64,000 nucleotides of DNA from Ulva prolifera (lineage: Eukaryota > Chlorophyta > Ulvophyceae > Ulvales > Ulvaceae). Of this stretch, positions 37,152 to 47,251 are shown piece by piece (within the stretch, counting starts at the first letter, position 1; each line of letters starts with the position of its first letter). Below the pieces are notes generated by a model. That model saw only the letters and a list, made by a program, of their open reading frames with translations, did no database searches and was not told the origin of the DNA. The stretch covers positions 3,170,001 to 3,234,000 of the forward strand of contig CM041200.1 in NCBI GenBank assembly GCA_023078555.1, given 5' to 3'. The position numbers and the translations under genes were made by a program.

Positions 37152-38200
37152 TCAACGATGACTCGGCTCGAGTACGTTCACTCTGAGACCCTCGCAACGA
37201 AAAATCAGTTCCCGTACACAGCAATGCCACTCCCTAGTTCATGAACTTCTTTTTACCCACTTCAGAAATCGATCATCCTTTCAAACATCAGGAACAACTC
37301 TTTGTCCGAAATCGAGTGATGTATGATCCCCGTAACTCAAGGTCAATTTGCTAGACAGTTAATTGACGCCGCACAGCATGCAGAAAGCATCGAAGAGGAA
37401 TCGGCCAAGCGAATCTCTAGGCCAAGACGTGCAGATCTGAATAATATTACATGATGTGGACATCAACAACGAAGTGCGTGTTTATTGACGGGTCCGGAAC
37501 GTCGATGGTGGCCCCAAGCTGGGTGTACAGGAATCCTTTGTACTGAATGACGGCAATATATACCATCAACATGGGTTCTCAGCCATGCTAGCCAGCAGCC
37601 TGTAGACATTTGCAAGGGGACTTCAGCCGATCGTACCAAACTCATCCTGAAGCTCCGCCGCGCTGGTTGCGCACGCTCGGACCACCCTGCGCGCTGGTGA
37701 GACACGGCTTGCGCACCCCGCGGAGGTTTTGTTCGTTTTTGAAGTCCTGTGCATGATGTTGGAGATTGTTTGTTGATTCAACAAGTATATTCACCTCGCA
37801 ATACTGCCAAGATGTACACACACAGGGACACCGTCGAGCCGAAACAAAAGTCGCCCCGTTTCCGCGAGAGGACAATCAACGGAATCACAGCGCCCGACTC
37901 CGGAAATGTGGCTGTCTTGGTTCCTTGGATGTTTTGGGTACGTTGCAGTGCGCTGCTGAGCTTTTACAGCATCACGCGTTCCACTACAGCGCAGTACGGG
38001 GAGTTGTGGCGGGAAGCGTCATCCGTCGCACCCCGTCAGATTTCAGCCGGTAATTCTACACTGTGTATTGAGTGGGTCTTCAAGTCCAAGTGTTGCTGAT
38101 AAGTATGCTTTGTAGTCCGCCTTGGTATTCTGCCACGCGATGGCGCGAGCTCTTGTAGTTTGATTTACCCCGTCACAGGCGCAAGCCAACATGTTGCGTT
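37152..38200. other. No recognisable gene
   Basis: Upstream flank of the epimerase gene running into the plus-strand LINE array. Short frames only. Confidence 0.4.
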
Positions 38201-39725
38201 GTGCGTCGTCGGACGGCAGCCGCCTCCGCACTACTGCCACTTTCCGCAAGAGGCCGCCCCGGTACCCGCATACACGATTCACCGATTCCTCATCGACCAG
38301 ATCCTGGTGAGGAGGCTGCCGCGCTCGGGGAGCCTCCCTGAACCTCGCAACATTGCACTCATGCATGAGCCGATGTGGGGGGCACGGCCCGTCGCGGCGA
38401 AGCGTGCGTTCGCTTGGCAAACATCAAGCACTGGCGTACGTGGTGGACGTCCACCACGTACGTGCGTGCCCGCCACGTCCCGTTTCGAATGGGCGTGGGC
38501 ATCCGGGGGGGAGGCGAGATCCCTCGCTATCCCCTGCACCCAGGTGTTGTAGACACTGTCACGGTGTCCACAGAACTGCACCATGCCGTCAGCGATGCAG
38601 GAGCAGCTCACCAAATCTCTACCAGAGCTCCTCACAAACTTCCGCACAGTGTAAGGGTAGAGCAGCCCGCTCCTCGCTCGCCAATCGCACGGCACCTGCA
38701 CTGAGCTGCGAAGCGAGACAGGTGTGCGACAGAGCGACCCGTTGGAGCCGCTCTTGTTTGCACGCCTACCCCCCCACCCTGAAAGAGGCGCAGCGGCTCG
38801 CCCTGGGCGACCTGGTCACATCCCGCCATGACAATACATTTGTGCGGGGCAATGCAGACAGTATGGTGGCCGCTGCCAACGCTCATCCTCTCGCGGCATG
38901 TCTGCAATCGTGCGAATAGCATTGTGTACTGCACTGATCCAGAGACAGCATGCCATATGGCGGCTCCGCTGCGGGCCACACTTGCCGTGGACGGGATACT
39001 GGTCTACGGCACAGTGCTCAGCACAGATGCCTTCATCGATGCCCACATGAAGCAGCGCAGCCAGCATACAGCATCGCTCATCGACAAGCTCATCGAACTA
39101 CCGCTACCGGCTTGGCGAAAGTGGGCGGTCCTGTACCACCACCTCCAGCACCAGGAGGCACACTTCCTCAACACGCAGTCGGGTGCCCTTCAGGAACACC
39201 TGGCGTTCGCTGAGCAAGCCATGCTGTGCGACCTATGCGACATCGCTGGTGTGTCTGACTTGACTGAGACTCCGGCCGAGCGGGCCCTCTCGCCCTTTTG
39301 CCATGGAGGCACTGGGCTCTGATTCTCCTATGAGGTTGTCAAGGATGCGGCACGGCTGTCATGAGCATCAGCAGCGCTGGCGCAATGTGAGCTGGCTGAC
39401 AGTGACAAACGCGGCCTACCGTTCTGCAGCATTGCAGCCGTGCAGATGCAGGTTGTGCTTGATAAACTGCGCCTGGCGTGGAGTCATGCATCGCCGACCT
39501 CGACGCTGGCACGCCGACGCTGCAGACTGGGCGCTGGAAAACACAGTGAAGCTACGCCTGACAACTGCAGTGTGCACTTGCTTGCGCCGAGGCCGACACA
39601 TGCAAGGCCGCCGTTGGCAGCACGCTCAGGGCTACTGTTGGACATCACCACCGCAGACTTCGCAGCGATTCGGCCGATGGGGCAATTTGGGGCCGCTTCT
39701 GTTGCACTCGCCTGAGTCCCCATCC
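38201..39725 (+). mobile_element. Decayed RLE-type LINE, RT and thumb region
   Basis: Plus-strand relic. DPLEPLLFA (about 38,740) is the degraded RT motif after GxRQGDP, and TSRHDNTFVRGNADSMVAA (about 38,820) is the region of the YxDD box. A longer open stretch then follows (YCTDPETACHMA, GTVLSTDAFIDAH, LIELPLPAWRKWAVLYHHLQ, about 38,930-39,160) that aligns with the minus-strand LINEs (YSRDPQHAKSVA, GTPIGTPAFESAH, MMRLPLKAQDQF). Frames break often. The relationship is at family-group level, not recent duplication. Confidence 0.7.
38435..38462. repeat. 28-bp perfect palindrome
   Basis: The arm CGTACGTGGTGGAC is followed immediately by its exact reverse complement with no spacer. It lies in the decayed LINE. 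Confidence 0.95.
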
Positions 39726-40480
39726 TGAAAGAACTGCAGCGGCTTGCCCCAAATGCCCTGGTGACATCGTGCCATATCGACACATATGTTTAGGGCGACC
39801 AGGGCGTTGTGACGGCCATCAACGCAACCCTCTCGCGGCATGCATATGACCGCGACAGCTTTTTTGAACTGCGCTGACCCGGAGAAAGCGAGCCATGTGG
39901 CGGAAGAGCTGCAGGCCACGATTGCAGCCGTCTGCATCCTCGTCAGGGGCACCCCGCTTGGCGCATCCATCAAAAGAAAACCGACTCCAAAATATGAAGT
40001 GAGGTACGATTCAGGATCACCTGCCAGGCACTGAATGAGCCACACTTCGAGGCCTGTGCAGAATCATGTGTGACCGACTTGACCCAAACTCAGGTCGAGC
40101 GGGCCCTCCTGCCCCATGCCGCCATGGCAATGCACTGCAGATGTAGCTGGCGCAGCACGCGTGCCGTCTCCAGCGCTGGCCTAGTGTGCCCTCGCTGAGA
40201 GTGTCGGACAAGGTCTGCCATTCCGAAGTCATGGTGTTGATGCAGCATGTGTGTGACAGGTTGAGCGCTTCCATCCCCGACATCGCTAGCTGCTTCGCCG
40301 GCATCTGAACATGGGCGCTGGGCAATGCAGCAAAGGCGCGTTTGACTCAACTGCAGTGCGCAATTGCAGGCATTGAGGCTAGCGCTTGCAAAGCTGCCAT
40401 CTTTGAGGCTCTCTACACAGCCACAGGCGGCTGATCGGCCCAGGTTGCAGAAGAAGCTCACACAGCAGCTGCCTGCTTGG
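39726..40480 (+). mobile_element. Second, tandem decayed copy of the same LINE region
   Basis: From 39,726 (TGAAAGAACTGCAGCGGCTT) the sequence repeats in diverged form what begins at about 38,782 (TGAAAGAGGCGCAGCGGCTC), including the CTCTCGCGGCATG anchor and the GACCCGGAGAAAGC part. It is in the same orientation and more decayed, with shorter open stretches. Confidence 0.65.
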
Positions 40481-41829
40481 GCACAATGCGTGGGTGTGCC
40501 TCGTGGCACTTACGGGCCCTGTGACGGTCACGCCTGACATCGAGTTCGGGGTGTACGCCCTGCCGCGGCTCATGGAAGTCCTCTTGCCTTGCCTCAGCGA
40601 TGATGGCCACTGCCCCTGCGGACACAGTGGTGCAGGCTCCCAGTCCCCCGTAAGTTGCTGCGGGGCGCCGTCTTCGCCCGCCACAACTTGTTCTTGGAGA
40701 CGTGGCACCGCGACCTGGAATTGCTTTGTCGGTGGAGCCGCACTCGAGCCGGAGCCCCTAGGGCCTCGGTTACGGCCTCCCAAATCGCATGATAGTAATT
40801 CGCTTGTCCTCTGCCACCAAAAGTTCAGACATTCAGCCACCCAGCCACCCAGAGACGCTGGTGCTGCCATGTCAGGCACCCTCCGCCTTCACATATGCTC
40901 CCGTTGTGACATCCTCAGGAGGCGCTCAGCGGGCATCCACCGCGGCCCCCCGGGCAGAATCAGCCTCAATCGTTTCCACATCCAATTTAAGTGGATCCCT
41001 ACATGCGCCCTCTGGCCATCGGTTGCTCCACGAGGCGTAGCAGCAGCTGCAGGAGTCAGCCCGCAAAGCAGGGCGCAACTGAGGAGGACGATCCCCGATC
41101 TCGCAAAAGCGCGCGATACAGCGGCGTGCTTTACATTTATTTCTGGAATGCTGGTGATTGATGACGCGTGCGTCACTCACCCGTTGGCTGGCTCAAACGT
41201 CCGCTTTATCTGCGGAAAATGGCAGCTTTTGCTGCGCATTGCCATTTGGCTGCTGCGGAAGCTGTTGTTTGGCGTCAGAGAGGCAAGTACAGCTGCACAG
41301 GGGTTGGCCCATTCACCTTGGTACCGCGTTGGTACCGCGTTGGTACCGCGTTGGCATGTGCAGGGACTGCGGAGACGGCTTGGGCGCTGCATTGTCCTGG
41401 GTGCGGTGCGGCGTGGGCGTGCGAGGCTACGAGGCGGTGTGCCGGGCTGGCGTGGTGTGCTGTGGCTCGGTGGGGTGGGGGTGGGTCTTGGGGCTAGGGC
41501 GGCCCCCGGCAATCGGGCGGCCATGATGGGCGGCCTCAGGCAGCAGTGTGTTGGGTTTAGCCCTGTCGTACGGCGGCGGGCGTTGTGGTGTTGGTGGTTG
41601 TGATGTTGTGTGTCGGCCGTGGGGTCTGTGCGTGCGTGTGTGGGTTTGGGTTTGTGGGTGTGTGGGTGTGTGCTTTGCGGTATGCGGATCTGTGTCTTTT
41701 GCTGCGCCGGTGATGTGTTTTTCTTTTGGGCGTGGTGGGTTTCGCGTGCGTGGGTGTCTATGTGTTTGCTTCGTCTGTTTGCTTCTTTCGCGGTGCTGCC
41801 CGCCTTGCTGCCTTTGTCCTTGTAACACC
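40481..41829 (+). mobile_element. Decayed RLE-LINE C-terminal part and 3' end
   Basis: A CPCGH knuckle (about 40,614) and an FARHNLFLETWHR stretch (about 40,672-40,710), equivalent to the CCHC/RHN region of RLE LINEs, then a degraded endonuclease region, then a G/T-rich 3' untranslated part ending CTTTCGCGGTGCTGCCCGCC...TTGTCCTTGTAACACC at 41,785-41,829. It contains three tandem copies of GGTACCGCGTT (41,320-41,352). A 369-codon open frame here is a by-product and not a host gene. Confidence 0.65.
41320..41352. repeat. GGTACCGCGTT, three tandem copies
   Basis: Exact 11-bp unit repeated three times within the LINE 3' part. Confidence 0.9.
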
Positions 41830-42587
41830 TTGTTACCGCTGCCGCATGAGGCGTACCCATCCACGTTTGCCTGCCTCAACCAGATTGCTGACGTGGCTGC
41901 AACCTTCGGCGCTGCCTCTGTGTGACGGCTGTTCCTCGAGACACCAATGCACAGTTCTCCCACCAGGCTTCGCCGCACGGTGGCCCATCAGATTTTGCGC
42001 TTCTGCCCCTGATGGCACATTACTCGAGAAAGGGAGAATTGATAGGACCCATGGTCACCTCTCGCTCCTTGCTGGTCATGTGGCCTGAGCAGCGGGCCGA
42101 CCAACTTTGGCCGCACTGCGCTGCCTCCCAACGGTCTCATTTGCCCGGCTCTGCACGGCAGGCGGGGTTGCCGTTGCCTGTCATGCCTGTGGCCGGGATG
42201 TCTTGGCACGGTCCTGTCGAGCAGATTTCGTGATGCTGTGCAGGGGTGGCTCCGCTTTGTGGCGGGTGTATGGCAGGGGTTTGCGTGTGGGGCCTAGGGC
42301 ATCCAGGGCGATGTCGTGGCAATTTGCCACAGCCATTCAGGTGGGACGACCTGAGAGTGTGCGGCTGTGTGGGGTCGGTGCACGCATGTGTGGGTGGGTG
42401 TGTGCATGTGTGTGAGAGTGGGCGTATGGGGTTGTTGGTGTTCGCGGACAGTTCTGCCAGGCTGCAGTGTCTAGGTGCCGTTTTGCGTGGACTGATGGCA
42501 GTGGCTTGGTGCGCGGTTTCCCATTCCTGTGGTGTGCGCAGTCTGCAGTGCTACCTGCCTCTTCAACTCTGTCCTTGTAACCACCAC
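41830..42587 (+). mobile_element. 5'-truncated RLE-LINE copy joined to the previous tail
   Basis: It begins within a few bases of the preceding copy's tail and at once reads LLPLPHEAYPSTFACLNQ (about 41,832-41,890), equivalent to the RFVPLLHETHG segment of the minus-strand LINE endonuclease. A segment VTSRSLLVMWPEQRADQ (about 42,053) follows, which recurs in the next copy. It ends TCAACTCTGTCCTTGTAACC at about 42,585. Confidence 0.65.
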
Positions 42588-43684
42588 TGGGTATCCTGTA
42601 GCACCCACACATACGTATGCATATGCCGCAGGCAACATTCGACTGCAAATAGAAGCTCGCAATTCTTGCAGCCGCCTTACCGCCGTCAATGAACTTGCTG
42701 TGTGCTGCAGAGCTTCTGCGCCTGCCCGCAGCCATGTGCGTAGCACCCCAAAATTTAGGATGCCCGGAGGGACGTAGGAGCGTGACCAACTGCGGACAAC
42801 AGGTCCTTTAGGGGCAGGACTCACTCCAGGAGCACCCTATAAGCCATCGGACCACGGCAGATCGGCGATGTATGTGCACTACACCGACTTCTACTGTTTG
42901 CAGCACATGCGCCGTATGGGCACACATGTGGTGGTGCTGCCCCGCTCATGGTTTGCCACGCGGGCAAGGCAGTTTTGAAGGGACTTGCGGTCCCATGCGA
43001 TGACCTCTCGCCGCTCACTGGCCATCCGGCCTGAGCGGCGAGCTGCCCACCGCATCCCCGCCTCTCCCTCGCTCGCCGGCCGTCGGTTGCAGGCGCGGGT
43101 GCTTTGCAGGCCATCGAGCGCCGCCTGTTCCGCGTGATCTGGCGCCCGGGCACATCGCATGGGTGCAGTGGCTTGGGCGTGCATGGGCCTCGGCAGGCTG
43201 GCGGATGAAGGCACTGCCGTGTTGCTCTGTCGCTCGGGGCTGATATGATCGGACGCGAGAGTGGAGGTGGGGACGGCTGCGGAATGGGGAGTGGTTTTGG
43301 GTCTGGGGGCTTTGGGGGGGGGGGGGGGGGGGGGGGGGCGGGGACTTGCGCGCTGGGCCGGCGACGGCCGGGCTACCAGTCTGGGCCACCGTGGCCACTC
43401 GGGCGGCGGGGTCGTTTTTCGTGCAGGCGCGGGGCTGCGTGTGTTGGGGGCTGGAGCGGGGGCGGGTGCGTGGGTGTGGCGTGTGGGTATGTGGGTGCGT
43501 GTTCGGTGTTCAGTCATGCTGTGGTTGGGCGCTGTGTACGGGTGCATGCTGTGCTTGGGCGCTGTGTTCGGGCGAATTGACGTGCGTGACAAAATCTCCT
43601 GACGTGCGTACGTTGGGCCGTTGCTGTGCTTGTTCGTTGCCCTGGCGGTGCTACCGGCCACTCCGACTTTGTCCTTGTAACATA
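42588..43684 (+). mobile_element. 5'-truncated RLE-LINE copy, next in the array
   Basis: Contains MTSRRSLAIRPERRAAHR (about 43,000), homologous to the segment at 42,053, and a 25-nt G run (43,314-43,338). It ends CCACTCCGACTTTGTCCTTG TAACA at 43,684. The 5' edge is uncertain because the first 250 bases are not recognisable. Confidence 0.6.
43314..43338 (+). repeat. 25-nt G homopolymer
   Basis: Uninterrupted G run inside a LINE copy. Confidence 0.9.
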
Positions 43685-44477
43685 TGTGGTGGTCGGGTGC
43701 TGAGGCTGCGCTGTTGTGTGCACAGCATACCTGATCTGGGATACTGTGCGGTTTGTGTCCATCCTCTGATTCTGCACATAGCAGTGGCCAAGTCTTTTTG
43801 GTACGCAGGTCTGTGCCCTCTGGAGAGCTTCTGTATAATCGGCCCCCAGGGTATCATATGCATCTCGCTATGTCGAACAGCAGTCCACGTAAGTGATCAT
43901 CGTGACTTCAAGACGAGATAGCTCAGTTTTGATGTGTAAGTCTTTGTTATACTCGTCGTTGGGGGTTGACATGTGCATCTCTTTCTGACTTGGAGTTGCA
44001 AAGCTTTTGCACTGAGCTCCCATGCTTCAGTGATACTGCGCCCCCAGACCGGTGTCGGCTGCCATGACATGGCCTAAGCGACCTGCAACAGGGGAGATGC
44101 TCGTGCAGGCATGGACCGCAGTACTCTGTGCTGATCAGGTGCCCTAGAAGTTGATTTTTACTGCTTTTTCAGCAAGGGGAGCTTAGAGAAGCTGACACGA
44201 GAAATCAGGATGCTGGGGGAGGTGACCACGCTGAATGTTGGCCCATGCAGCTTGAGCACATAGAATCCTTATGCAGCGATCGTGGAGCGTGGTCAGCAGA
44301 TCAGAAGAGCTACGTAAACAAGTCAATCATGTTGCGCACACTGCAAGTCAGATGGACACTTGATCACAGATGGCCCGGTGGCAGGCGAGTCCAGATTTTT
44401 TCAAGGGACGCAGACATACATAGCTACCACGTGCTATATGATAGTCCCGCTTTCAGAATCTCGTCAACCACTGCCCA
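43685..44477. other. No recognisable gene
   Basis: About 0.8 kb between the LINE array and the 3' end of the allophanate hydrolase piece. Short frames only. Confidence 0.45.
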
Positions 44478-45518
44478 TTAATTCTGTTTGTACCTTCTCC
44501 AGCCACCGAACATGCTAATATCTGGCATGCCCTCAACGGCATACGACTCACCCACAAACCCCTTCACTTCAGATCCATCATCCAGGAGCACATCGCCAAT
44601 GGCGAGCGGGCCTTTCACGCCTTCACTGCATTTGCAGACTGTGTCATTGAGATACAAACAGTGCCTGTATGTGAGGCGCATGTGACTCATGTAGTGTGTT
44701 ACAAGGACAAAGCCAGCGAGGCAGGTAGCACCGCAGGCCACAGACAGGGGCACCACACACCCATGCAACCCTCATGCAGTGTGTGGCCCTGGCCAGCCAT
44801 GCTGTTAAGCAACCGCCGTGCACAGGGAAAGCAGGGCACCAAGGTGCCACCATGCAACTGTGGCGCTCACCTCAAGAACTTCCCAACATTTATAATGGGC
44901 AATTCCCAGACCTCAAGTTCAATCTTGAATCCTGCACAATAAGTCATGTGAATTGCGACCGGATGTAAGATATGTCCACAAGAACTCCACACCAAAACTT
45001 TTTTGCATCTGCAATGAAGTGTTGCTCTCGAATGAGTTTTGGTGTATGTGGGGCAGGTTTCATTGTTTGCGCAGACATATACGAAAATGCACAGCATACA
45101 GGTGTGCAATATGTTAATTTTCATTTAGGATGCAAAAAAACTAGAATTTCTGGATGCCGCAACATCCCAGCATGACTCAGCAAGAATCAATTGCATGTTC
45201 CAGATTGAGCACAGTGGCTCGGAACCAAAAAGTGCTGCCCTAGCTGCATCAGGCGAAGCAAGATGGTGTCTGGCTGTGTCTGCCTGTGCGCGGCTGTGAC
45301 CTCATTGTGTCACATTTCTTTGGCCTGTCATGACGGTTAGCATATGATCGACACCTGCTACACCTGGAGGCTGACGGATCAAGGCTGGTTTGATGCCCCC
45401 CAAGTCATACATTCTGTACACACCAGCGGTGTTGACAGTTCCTACGAGTTGGGCTCCCAGGATAGTCAATTGCTGATTCAATGGAAACCCAGACAGGTGA
45501 GCTCCTGCAACAGCTATC
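44478..45518 (-). pseudogene. Allophanate hydrolase, C-terminal domain exons only
   Basis: Three minus-strand exons join perfectly in frame: 45,518-45,355 (IAVAGAHLSGFPLNQQL...YRMYDL), 44,931-44,871 (GFKIELEVWELP) and 44,625-44,478 (PLAIGDVLLDDGS, VKGFVGESYAVEG, DISMFGGWRRY, stop). This is the C-terminal domain of allophanate hydrolase, the second step of ATP-dependent urea breakdown: allophanate to ammonia and CO2 after urea carboxylase. The amidase domain that should precede it on this strand is absent; an amidase of the matching kind lies at 47.25-48.93 kb on the opposite strand. I infer that an inversion split one gene. The exons look undamaged, so the break may be recent or an assembly error. 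The second intron holds a retroelement 3' end. Confidence 0.75.
44697..44850 (-). mobile_element. Retroelement 3' end inside an intron
   Basis: The minus strand reads GCGGTGCTACCTGCCTCGCT then GGCTTTGTCCTTGTAACACA, the terminus seen in the plus-strand copies. It sits entirely within the 245-bp intron between the last two exons of the allophanate hydrolase piece, in the same orientation as that gene. Confidence 0.7.
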
Positions 45519-46322
45519 CTGAACATGCGTGCGATTGTCCCGCAGTCGTGAAGACAAGTTCAAGCTGGTAAGCTGCCCTGCGCGACCACTCCTGGCTGCT
45601 CGGTAACACAATGGCACCCGTACTTCTCCTCGATTGCACTGTGCATTGTGAACCTGTAAATCTCTGCGCTCAGCATACCTGTGCGGCAGCGATTGCAAGC
45701 AGCTCGCCCTTGCTTGTCGACTTCCAAATTGCTGAAGCCCGTGGCCATGGTCGCAGCGCACGCGTGTCGTAGGGTCTGACATCCGTCGATGCATCGCACC
45801 CCAGCTACACACGCTGAACCCCGCTTTCTCGGCTGGGCCCAGACATGGTATTGGCTGTGGTGGCACAGGGCGCTGCAGGGTCCCCCTTGTTCTCGGACAC
45901 GGGCCCACGTTCGGGTGTTTACGACGCGAGTTCGCATGGTGAGGCGCATTAGATGAAGCAGATGGGCTGCGCAGCAATCTCAATGTATGCCACCGCGGCG
46001 GCAGCTCCCTCACCGCGGACGTTGGTAGGTGGACAGGCATAGACTTGAAGAAACGGTGCCAACTTGCAGACGCGCTACAGAAACGATGCCGCACCGGTGG
46101 AAGTGGCGCTTCAAGTCCTCCAGTCTTGTAAAAGCAAGCCGGAGCTACGTAACGCTTTTGTCTCATTTGCATCGGAAGAGCAAGTAAGGCAGTCCAGCGC
46201 TGATGCAGAAGCCATCGCGCCTGCTGCACGGTGCACTTCTCGACAGCTCGTCCGCCTGCGAGTTCGAATAGCTCAGACACTACAAACACGGTATTAGTGA
46301 AATCGTGTCGAATTCCTGCTGT
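45519..46322. other. No recognisable gene; inferred breakpoint interval
   Basis: Where the amidase exons of the minus-strand gene would be expected, nothing like an amidase is readable in any frame. The TIR element begins at 46,323. Confidence 0.45.
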
Positions 46323-47077
46323 CGGTCAGGAAAAAGCTAATGGGGCCATTCAACTCTGTGAATCATCAGGCCCACCCGCAGACTGCCTGGCGGAATGCAC
46401 AGCAGTCAAGCCCCATAGACTCTAGATCAGACTGTGCTGTTTGCATCCAACGGACAGGATTGTTGCGCAGCTGTGGCCCGTGTGGCAGGGGTGTCAGAGC
46501 GGTGTATGGGTGCGGTGCTGCACCCCCGGGTGGCAGCCAAGCCTACTGAGAGCGCAGTCAGCCCCAACTACACAAATCGCCTGAATCATCTCTGAAAATT
46601 TCGCAGACAACAGATCACCCACTGCCTTATGTCTCCACAAACTCTCGCCGGTACAAGACCCCGTACCAGCCCGGTGGCATTTCAGACTTTCTACAGTCGC
46701 CAGGTCCACGGCGGCGTGTGAAAACTAATCCAGCACCATATTGCTATCATGCATCCGAGATCTGGCCAGCGAAACCGCCACAGGCTGCGCGATAATGGTT
46801 GTTCTCAGGGCAGTCAACCCGCCATGCCGGCCCGCACGGTGCACCATATGACCTGTGCGAGCATCGCGAGACTCACAAAAACGCCCTCTACTCAACTATG
46901 CCATCCGCGCCTGCTCTCGTGCACTACAGATGCCTGTCGTTCTGCGTCGCTCTCCCATGCATACGTGCACATGCACATCGTGCGTGCTGGTGCGCCGCTT
47001 GTTCAGGCTCAGCCCACCTTGGATGCTACTTACAGTGTCGTCTACAGCGAATGGCCCCATTAGCGATTTTCTGACCG
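46323..47077. mobile_element. 755-bp element with 29-bp terminal inverted repeats
   Basis: Left end CGGTCAGGAAAAAGCTAATG then GGGCCATTC (46,323-46,351); right end inverted with three mismatches (47,049-47,077). CTGT flanks both sides directly. There is no long ORF inside, so it is a non-autonomous element. Its left 68 bp recur exactly at 23,201-23,268. It lies between the two oppositely oriented halves of the allophanate hydrolase gene. Confidence 0.7.
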
Positions 47078-47251
47078 CTGTGTACAGATTTCTGTGGCTG
47101 ATATTGCATTATCGACGTGATGTGTTGACAACAGCACAACATCGTGCTGCACCTGGGGTCAGTTTGAGCTGCGATGGTGCCTGAATCGTATAATCGATAC
47201 GTCGCTTTGATATACAAGGTATCTAGAAATTGACTTTGGTATTGTTGCAGA

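Noticed and set aside
40494-41603. 369-codon plus-strand open frame
   Set aside because: It overlaps LINE remnants in another frame (CPCGH, ARHNLF) and runs into the G/T-rich 3' region; it is a chance frame.
45405-46289. 294-codon minus-strand open frame upstream of the allophanate hydrolase exons
   Set aside because: It overlaps the true exon in a different frame, contains no amidase motif, and cannot be the missing N-terminal half.
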